The notes beneath the pieces are model-generated. The model was given only the letters and a program-made list of their open reading frames with translations, made no database searches and was not told the DNA's origin. DNA of 64,000 bases from DASXAI01 sp963728985. GTDB lineage: Bacteria; Actinomycetota; Acidimicrobiia; Acidimicrobiales; Ilumatobacteraceae. The translations under genes and the position numbers were made by a program. The stretch is from contig CAVSME010000001.1 of assembly GCA_963728985.1 (NCBI GenBank), positions 558,001-622,000 of the forward strand, in the 5' to 3' direction. Below, piece by piece: positions 59,005 through 64,000 of the stretch. How positions within the stretch are numbered: position 1 is the first letter of the stretch; every line of letters begins with the position of its first letter.

Positions 59005-59462
59005 GCCGCGTCTACGTCTCAGTGGTGATCGACGCGCCGCCCACCGACGTGTGGTCGGTCGTGGAGCTGATCGAACGCCACGTCGACTGGATGGCGGACG
59101 CCGAGGCGATCCGGTTCGAGGGCCTGCAGCGGCGCGGTGTCGGCACCCGCATCGCCGTCGACACGCACGTCGGGCCGCTGCGCGTCACCGACCGCATGTA
59201 CGTCACCGAGTGGATCGACGGCGCGGTGATCGGCGTGGACCACGTCGGCCGGGTGGCCGGCAGCGGGCGCTTCACCCTCGAACCCGCCGTCGACGGCGGG
59301 ACGCTGTTCGCGTGGGAGGAGGAGCTGCAGTTCCCGTGGTTCCTCGGGGGTCGCTTCGGTGCCGTGATCGGCACCGCACTCGTCCTCAAGCCACTGTGGC
59401 GACGGAACCTCCAGCGACTGAAGACGCTCGTGGAAACTCGCCGCCCCGCCGGCGCCGGCTGA
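59001..59462 (+). CDS. SRPBCC (polyketide cyclase/START-like) family protein
   Basis: This 153-aa helix-grip protein opens VYVSVVIDAPPTDVWSVVELIERHVDW, with a middle YVTEWIDGAVIGVDHVGRVAGSGRFTL and a C-terminal helix WRRNLQRLKTLVE. Members bind small hydrophobic ligands; the ligand is unknown. Its start overlaps the galT stop by 4 bp and its stop overlaps the next start by 1 bp. Confidence 0.82.
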   Translation: MSRVYVSVVIDAPPTDVWSVVELIERHVDWMADAEAIRFEGLQRRGVGTRIAVDTHVGPLRVTDRMYVTEWIDGAVIGVDHVGRVAGSGRFTLEPAVDGGTLFAWEEELQFPWFLGGRFGAVIGTALVLKPLWRRNLQRLKTLVETRRPAGAG

Positions 59463-60352
59463 TGTTGCGGCGGGTGGCGGCGGCCGTCGCCGTCGCGGCC
59501 GTGCTGCTGGCGGCGTGCAGCGACGGCAAGAAGAGCACCGCCGGCACGACCACGGCGGCGCCGGCGAGCACCGCGCAGGGCACAACGGCCGGCGGCGTGG
59601 CCCCGTCCGTGGCCACGACGGCCATCCCCGGCGGCGGCAGCGGGGCCCCGCCGGACAGCACCCCTGCCGGTGGCACGGTGGCGCCCCAGGCCACGACGAC
59701 GATCCCGCTGAGCCCGCCGGCATCCGGCACACCGGCGGCCACCGACGCGACCGATCCCGGCACCGTGGCCACACCGACATCGGCACCGGGGCCCACGTCG
59801 CCCCCCATCACCGACATCGTGGACGGCAACCCCGAAACGTTCTGCCCCGCCGTCGATCGCGCCGTACCGCTGTACTACGTGATGTCCCTCGGCAGCCTCG
59901 ACGGCGAGGCCGCCGCAGCGGCCTACGAGGTCGCCGTGGCCCCGGCATTGTCCGGACCGCTCGGTCAGGCCGCCACCAGCGCGCCATCGGTGGTGGCGCC
60001 ACCGTTCCAGCGATGGGCGGCCCGGACGGCGGCGGCGGTGGCGGCGTTCAAGGCGGCCGGCGCCACCGACGCCCAGGTGGCGTCGTTCGGCCAGTCCTAC
60101 GCCGCCCAGATCGACGCCCTCACCGACGCCGGGGGCGCCCAGAGCCCGCCCGACCCGGTCGACGCCGCCGTCAGCATCGGCATCGACCGCAACCGGCTCC
60201 TCACCGCGGCCAACAGCTTCGTGCAGGCCAACGGCCCGTTCGAGGCGTTCGCCGCCACCCTCGGCCAGGACGTCAACCTCACGCCGGCGGCCCAGCAGAA
60301 GCTCGAGCAGCTCTACCCCTGCGCCGCCGACCTCACCAACTTCACCGGCTGA
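59462..60352 (+). CDS. Lipoprotein of unknown function with long Ser/Thr/Pro linker
   Basis: This 296-aa protein has a signal peptide with lipobox LLAAC (Cys19), a disordered Thr/Ala/Pro/Gly stretch (residues ~25-115) and a helical domain with two cysteines (ETFCPAVDRAVPLYY and LYPCAADLTNF) that may form a disulfide. Such tethered helical domains are common in actinobacterial surface proteins, function unknown. It is the last gene of the galT transcript. Confidence 0.75.
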   Translation: MLRRVAAAVAVAAVLLAACSDGKKSTAGTTTAAPASTAQGTTAGGVAPSVATTAIPGGGSGAPPDSTPAGGTVAPQATTTIPLSPPASGTPAATDATDPGTVATPTSAPGPTSPPITDIVDGNPETFCPAVDRAVPLYYVMSLGSLDGEAAAAAYEVAVAPALSGPLGQAATSAPSVVAPPFQRWAARTAAAVAAFKAAGATDAQVASFGQSYAAQIDALTDAGGAQSPPDPVDAAVSIGIDRNRLLTAANSFVQANGPFEAFAATLGQDVNLTPAAQQKLEQLYPCAADLTNFTG

Positions 60353-60356
60353 CGAC

Positions 60357-60404
60357 GTACTGACGCGCCGCAGCCCGATATGCGTGGCACATCGCGCACG
60401 AGAT
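60357..60404 (-). repeat. Dispersed repeat family B, copy 3
   Basis: GTACTGACGCGCCGCAGCCC followed by GATATGCGTGGCACATCGCG matches the inverse of copy 1 (14543-14591) with only a few mismatches. Confidence 0.65.
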
Positions 60405-60455
60405 GAGGTGGCGCCGCAGTGCGGCGGCGGGGCAGCCGCTGAAGGGATTGTCCGA

Positions 60456-60626
60456 GAGGTCGAGCGGAGAGGAAACCTTTCCGCTCGAATTCGCCGGCAG
60501 CCGGCCGTTGGCCGGCACCGAATGACAGTGCCGATCGGCCAGCCAAGCTGGCCCAATCGGCGAACCGGGGGGCTCCGGCAGGAGCCTCCGCCCCCCAGGC
60601 CCCCCGCCTATCCGCTAGCCCTCCGA
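60456..60626. mobile_element. Possible ~170-bp insertion splitting a family-A repeat, with TCCGA duplication
   Basis: Family-A sequence stops after GATTGTCCGA (60455) and resumes at TCCGAGCGCAGCGAG (60622). TCCGA therefore occurs at both edges, like a 5-bp target duplication. The inserted ends share an imperfect inverted match (AGCGGAGAGG near the left, AGCGGATAGG read inward from the right). No protein is encoded. Confidence 0.4.
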
Positions 60627-60656
60627 GCGCAGCGAGTCCGAGGCGAAGCCGAGGCA

Positions 60657-62966
60657 TCAACGCGGCACACCGAGGTGGCCCACGGCCAGGCCGAGGGTGG
60701 TGCCGAGGCGGCCGAGGCCGCTGGCGGGCTCGCTGACGAGCACGTCGTACACCGCCTCTTGGGCCCGCGACAGGTCGACGGCCACGCCCGCGGAACGGAC
60801 CAGCGTCACCACGGTGACGGCCAGGCCCACATCGCCACGGCGCCGGCTGGCCACGGCCCGGGCCACCGTGCCGTCGACGGCGGCCGCGGCCGCGGCGCGC
60901 ACGGCGGGCACGTCGAGGCCCACGCCGGTCTCGGCCGCTTCGGTCACGACCGCCTCGGCCGCTGCCAGCGCGCTCCGGTCGGCGCCGTCGGCGACGGCCA
61001 CCAGTGCCGCCTCCACCCGCCGGGCCAGGGCGAGCTGGGCCGGCGCCCGCAGCTCGTCCGGGAGCGCGTAGCCGGCCGCGGTCAGGGCCGACAGGACGTC
61101 GCGGTGGTCGGAGAAGACCCGGTCGAGCTCGGCACCGAAGCGGTCAGCCAGTGTCTGGGCGGCGGTGTGCAGCAGGCGGTCGGGAGCATCGGGCAGGGCG
61201 GCGGAGATGTCGAACTCGTCGGGACCGAACCGGTCGGTGACGAGCCGCAGGAGCTGTGTGAGGCGCGTGCCCCTGGCGAAGGCGGCGCGCAGCTCGGCCA
61301 GGTGGGCGCCGTCGGCCTTCGCCTCGCCGGCCGCCCGGCACGCCCCCACCACCTCGAGGGCGCCCAGGTGGAGGGCGGCGTACACGTAGCGGTGAGCGGC
61401 ACCGGTGCGCCGGTGCACCAGCTCCACGACCCCGCTGGCCAGCGCCAGCGAGCCTCGCTCGGCCATCTCGTGGTCGGCCACGACCACGTCGAAGCCGGCG
61501 GTGACGGGCTGCGGGGCCAGGCCGTCGAGCAGCTCCAGCAGCGCGATGTGGGCCACGACCCTCGCCGGCAGCACCCGGGCAGGGACGACGTGGCGGGCCC
61601 ACACGTCGCGGCCCGTGCCCTCGGCGGGGTCGTTGCTCGTCGCGGTGTCGAGCACGTCGAGGAAGGCTTCCTCGGGCGGTTCGTCGCCAGCCTCGCGCAG
61701 CAGGTCCATGCACCGGGCGGCGTAGCGCAGGACCTGGATGGCCTCCAGGCCGGCGAGGTCGTCGAAGAACCAGCCACAGCTCGTGTACATCAGCATCGTG
61801 TGCCGCTGCGCCTCGAGCAGGGTCAGCGCCAGCGTGCGATCGCGCCGGCGGCGCACGTGGCGGGACACGAAGGCATCCGTGCGGCGGCGATCGAGGACGA
61901 CCTCGATGTAGGCGTCACGCGCCGCCCACGGGTCGCGCAGCACGGCCCCACCCTTGTCGGCGAACACGGCGGCCGCATGGTCACGCAAGACGTCGAGTGC
62001 GGCCCGGAGCGGCGCCCGCCATGCCTGGTTCCCGCCCGGACGCCCCCCGCTGGAGCAACCGCAGTCCCGCTTCCACCGGCCGACGCCGTGGGCGCATGAC
62101 CAGGCGCTCTCGTGGACGCGCACATCGTCCACGGGCGGGTGGGCGGCCAGCCAGGAGCCGATCGGGCCCGTGGCGACCTTGCGGCGGGGCGCCTCGACGG
62201 CCAGGGCGTAGGCCACTGCTCGTTCGGCATGGCGGTGGTGGTGACCGAACGTCTCGCCGTCCGTGGCCACCACCACGAGACCGTCGGCGGCGGCGCCCTG
62301 GGCCCGCGACACCACGGCGGCGGCCGGTCCGGAGCCGATCCCGAACGCGATGTCGTGACTCAGCGCGCCGTCGTAGAACACGAGCGCGATGGATCCCGCG
62401 CCGTGCGGATGCTCCCAGCGATAGGCCTGTCCGGGTGCCACCGCCGACACCGCCTGGCCGGGCGACAGGATCGTGAACCCGACGCCCTCCTCCACCAGCA
62501 CCGCCAGCACGGCGTCGTTCACGGCCGTCTCCGGCAACCACAAGCCGGCGGCGCGCCGGCCGAATCGGTGCTCGAAGTCGGCCAGGCCCCAGCGCACCTG
62601 GGTGCGCACGTCGCGCTCGGTGGCCAGCGGCAGGATCATGTGGTTGTAGGCCTGGGCGATGGCGGTGCCGGCCTCGGCGTCGGCGTCGAGGATGAGCTCG
62701 TACGTGGCGGGATGGTGCACCGCCAACCACGACGCCAGGGTCGGGCCGATGTTGAACGAGAGCAAGGCGTAGTCGTTCACGATGGCGACGACCCGGCCGC
62801 GATCGTCCACGATCCGAGCGCGGGCGTTGGGGCGGTAGGCCTCCGCGGTGATGCGCTCGTTCCAGTCGTGGAACGGCGCTGCCGAGGGCTCTACGGGGAC
62901 GGTCTCGGTCCACGGGTTCTCGCGTGGCGGTTGGTAGAAGTGCCCGTGGACGGCGAGGTGCAGCAT
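60657..62966 (-). CDS. GH57-like glycoside hydrolase family protein with DUF3536
   Basis: The protein has 769 aa. The N-terminal part is a family-57 (beta/alpha)7 domain beginning LAVHGHFYQPPRENPW. GLWLPETAVND and VVATDGETFGHHHRH carry the conserved acidic residues. The rest matches DUF3536. Family 57 proteins act on alpha-glucans (amylase, branching enzyme or 4-alpha-glucanotransferase), and the probable glgB end 3 kb upstream on the same strand supports glycogen metabolism. ATG 62966 is chosen by homology; no clear ribosome site. Confidence 0.86.
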   Translation of the reverse strand: MLHLAVHGHFYQPPRENPWTETVPVEPSAAPFHDWNERITAEAYRPNARARIVDDRGRVVAIVNDYALLSFNIGPTLASWLAVHHPATYELILDADAEAGTAIAQAYNHMILPLATERDVRTQVRWGLADFEHRFGRRAAGLWLPETAVNDAVLAVLVEEGVGFTILSPGQAVSAVAPGQAYRWEHPHGAGSIALVFYDGALSHDIAFGIGSGPAAAVVSRAQGAAADGLVVVATDGETFGHHHRHAERAVAYALAVEAPRRKVATGPIGSWLAAHPPVDDVRVHESAWSCAHGVGRWKRDCGCSSGGRPGGNQAWRAPLRAALDVLRDHAAAVFADKGGAVLRDPWAARDAYIEVVLDRRRTDAFVSRHVRRRRDRTLALTLLEAQRHTMLMYTSCGWFFDDLAGLEAIQVLRYAARCMDLLREAGDEPPEEAFLDVLDTATSNDPAEGTGRDVWARHVVPARVLPARVVAHIALLELLDGLAPQPVTAGFDVVVADHEMAERGSLALASGVVELVHRRTGAAHRYVYAALHLGALEVVGACRAAGEAKADGAHLAELRAAFARGTRLTQLLRLVTDRFGPDEFDISAALPDAPDRLLHTAAQTLADRFGAELDRVFSDHRDVLSALTAAGYALPDELRAPAQLALARRVEAALVAVADGADRSALAAAEAVVTEAAETGVGLDVPAVRAAAAAAVDGTVARAVASRRRGDVGLAVTVVTLVRSAGVAVDLSRAQEAVYDVLVSEPASGLGRLGTTLGLAVGHLGVPR

Positions 62967-62980
62967 CGAAGCCCGGCAGC

Positions 62981-63283
62981 CTACGAGAGCGCCCGGAGGC
63001 CGGCCGTGACCGCCGCCGCCAGCACGATCACGACGGGGAACGGCGCTCGCCGCCATGCCGCCAGGGCAGCCACGCCCACGCCGGCGGCCCGGGCGTCGAG
63101 CACCAGCGCACGATCGGCACCGAACGTGCCCACCACCACCAGCGCCGCCAGGAGGGCGGCCGGCAACAGGGCCACGCAACGCACCAGCCGCGCCGGGAGC
63201 GTCGCCCCGCCCAGCAGGACCAGGCCGCCGACCTTGAACCCGTAGGCGCCGCCGGCCAGCACCAGGATCACCCACCAGCTCAC
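62981..63283 (-). CDS. azlD: AzlD-like branched-chain amino acid transport protein
   Basis: This 100-aa protein has three to four hydrophobic segments (WWVILVLAGGAYGFKVGGLVL, ARLVRCVALLPAALLAALVVVG). It is the small partner of AzlC in the LIV-E type amino acid exporter. GTG start overlaps the azlC stop by 4 bp. Confidence 0.85.
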   Translation of the reverse strand: MSWWVILVLAGGAYGFKVGGLVLLGGATLPARLVRCVALLPAALLAALVVVGTFGADRALVLDARAAGVGVAALAAWRRAPFPVVIVLAAAVTAGLRALS

Positions 63284-63939
63284 GGGCGGCGCCGCCAGCC
63301 GATCAACGCGGCCGCGCTGGCGGCGATGATCGGCACGCCGGCGGGAGTCAGCGGGACGAGCACCAGGGCGATGCCGGCGCCCAAGGCCGCCGCCACCTTG
63401 CCGTCGATGCGGCGGATGTGGGGCGCGATCAGCACGAGGTAGCCGGCGGGGAAGGCGGCGTCGAGGCCGAGGGCGGCGGGATCGCCGATCACGCCACCGC
63501 CGAGCGCGCCGGCCAGGGTGCCGATGTTCCAGCACACGAAGACGGCCACGCCCGTGGCCCAGAACGCCCGCACCCGATCGCGCCGGCCGGTCTGGGCGGT
63601 GGCCATCGCCGTCGACTCGTCGAGCACGAGTTGGGCGGCGACGAGCCGGCGCCACCAGAGGCCCTGGATGTCCGGCGCCAGCACCAGCCCGTAGGCGCCG
63701 TTGCGGGCCGCCAGCAGCAGCGCGCTGGCCACCGCGGCGACCGAACTGCCCCCGGCGCCGACGATGCCCACGGCGGCGAACTGCGAGGCGCCGGTGAACA
63801 CGAGCAGCGACAGCGCGCACGTCTTGGCCACCGACAGGCCGCTGGCCACGGCCAGCACCCCGAAGGAGACGCCGAACACGCCGACCGCCGCACCCAGGGT
63901 GATGGAGGCGACGACCGGCGACCGCGGCGCCGCCGTCAA
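63280..63939 (-). CDS. azlC: AzlC family branched-chain amino acid exporter
   Basis: This 219-aa protein has the AzlC pattern GVFGVSFGVLAVASGLSVAKTCALSLLVFTGASQFAAVG, then LLLAARNGAYGL and VLDESTAMATAQ, with about five or six membrane segments. With AzlD it exports branched-chain amino acids or analogues. The TTG start (63939) overlaps the stop of the preceding gene (TTGA), which supports this unusual start. Confidence 0.88.
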   Translation of the reverse strand: MTAAPRSPVVASITLGAAVGVFGVSFGVLAVASGLSVAKTCALSLLVFTGASQFAAVGIVGAGGSSVAAVASALLLAARNGAYGLVLAPDIQGLWWRRLVAAQLVLDESTAMATAQTGRRDRVRAFWATGVAVFVCWNIGTLAGALGGGVIGDPAALGLDAAFPAGYLVLIAPHIRRIDGKVAAALGAGIALVLVPLTPAGVPIIAASAAALIGWRRRP

Positions 63940-64000
63940 GGGGCGGTGGCGCCCAGCCAGAGCACCCCGAGTGGAGGCAGCGTGATGAAGGCGGAGGCGG
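63936..64000 (-). CDS. C-terminal end of a glycosidase, probably 1,4-alpha-glucan branching enzyme
   Basis: The frame is open to the window edge and ends at TGA 63938-63936. The last residues read ITLPPLGVLWLGATAP; LPPL followed by hydrophobics is how GlgB and other family-13 enzymes commonly end. The downstream GH57 gene and the CBM48 gene elsewhere agree with glycogen metabolism. Only about 20 residues are visible, so the call is tentative. Confidence 0.45.
   Translation of the reverse strand, partial: ASAFITLPPLGVLWLGATAP

Larger units (their letters stand above)
60353..60656. other. Convergent intergenic region built from repeats and hairpins
   Basis: These 304 bp hold no supportable gene. 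They contain family-B copy 3 (60357-60404), family-A copy 4 in two parts (60409-60455 and 60622-60655) and, between those parts, a ~170-bp stretch rich in inverted repeats. That stretch includes a strong stem-loop at 60530-60561 (GGCCAGC-CAA-GCTGGCC inside CCGAT/ATCGG) that can terminate both neighbouring genes. Confidence 0.65.

Noticed and set aside
60313..60660. 115-codon minus-strand frame in the convergent gap before the GH57 gene
   Set aside because: It is made of repeat families A and B and the hairpin-rich insert, and overlaps the lipoprotein end; no domain or ribosome site.
1..64000. tRNA, rRNA, CRISPR arrays, prophage or transposase genes
   Set aside because: I looked through the intergenic spaces and found no cloverleaf, no regularly spaced repeats with spacers and no transposase or integrase motif; a covariance search could still find a small RNA.

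Overview
The window is a densely packed, very GC-rich chromosomal segment of an actinobacterium. Lineage evidence is indirect: two DinB/mycothiol-type maleylpyruvate isomerase-like proteins, a deazaflavin (F420)-type nitroreductase, a PASTA serine/threonine kinase, an ECF sigma/zinc anti-sigma pair, a WXG100-like protein, many GTG starts with 4-bp GTGA overlaps, and the iscS-mnmA-(MetE-like)-ligA order common in Actinomycetota. I would guess a non-mycobacterial lineage such as Acidimicrobiia, but no rRNA or marker gene here settles it. I see no phage, plasmid, tRNA, rRNA or CRISPR. The window is mostly core and metabolic chromosome.

Layout. 1-4.3 kb: end of an inositol-monophosphatase-family gene, then a leftward kynureninase / thiolase / HMG-CoA-synthase-like-DUF35 operon. 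4.4-7.0 kb: small CBM48 protein, NfuA-like Fe-S protein, isomerase-like protein, CDF metal exporter. 7.0-11.2 kb: TPP riboswitch, thiamine pyrophosphokinase and a ThiB-ThiP-ThiQ transporter, with a 166-bp palindromic element lying exactly across the thiB/thiP junction. 11.3-14.5 kb: serine hydrolase and a WXG100-like protein coupled to a 600-aa unknown. 14.6-20.0 kb: first cobalamin cluster (cobT, fused ChlI/ChlD-type chelatase, cobQ, cobO). 20-22.8 kb: a lipoprotein carrying an ATPase-free Lon-type protease domain. 22.9-25.5 kb: zwf / phosphatase / pgl. 25.6-29.1 kb: ABC exporter operon facing a MarR regulator, each side carrying the same beta-rich domain. 29.3-33.1 kb: acyl-CoA dehydrogenase, membrane protein, sigma/anti-sigma, nitroreductase. 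33.1-36.1 kb: second cobalamin cluster (cobB, cobL, cobE-like). 36-39 kb: SCP2 protein, MFS exporter, glycosyltransferase. 39.4-44.4 kb: AAA/TPR/cyclase regulator, unknown protein and DyP peroxidase. 44.6-50.2 kb: SDR, PASTA kinase, small membrane protein, ligA. 50.3-57.2 kb: ABC exporter, MetE-like protein, membrane protein, mnmA and a cysteine desulfurase read out of frame. 57.2-64 kb: methyltransferase, galT, SRPBCC protein, lipoprotein, GH57/DUF3536 glucan enzyme, AzlCD and the probable end of glgB.

Two features run through the window. First, at least six genes have a TANNNT hexamer exactly 6 nt before the start codon, the signature of leaderless transcription. At 5339-5360 two divergent genes share the TA of their -10 boxes. 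Second, two families of short dispersed palindromic repeats (A and B below) sit mainly in gaps between convergent genes. One family-A copy appears split by a small insertion with a 5-bp duplication.
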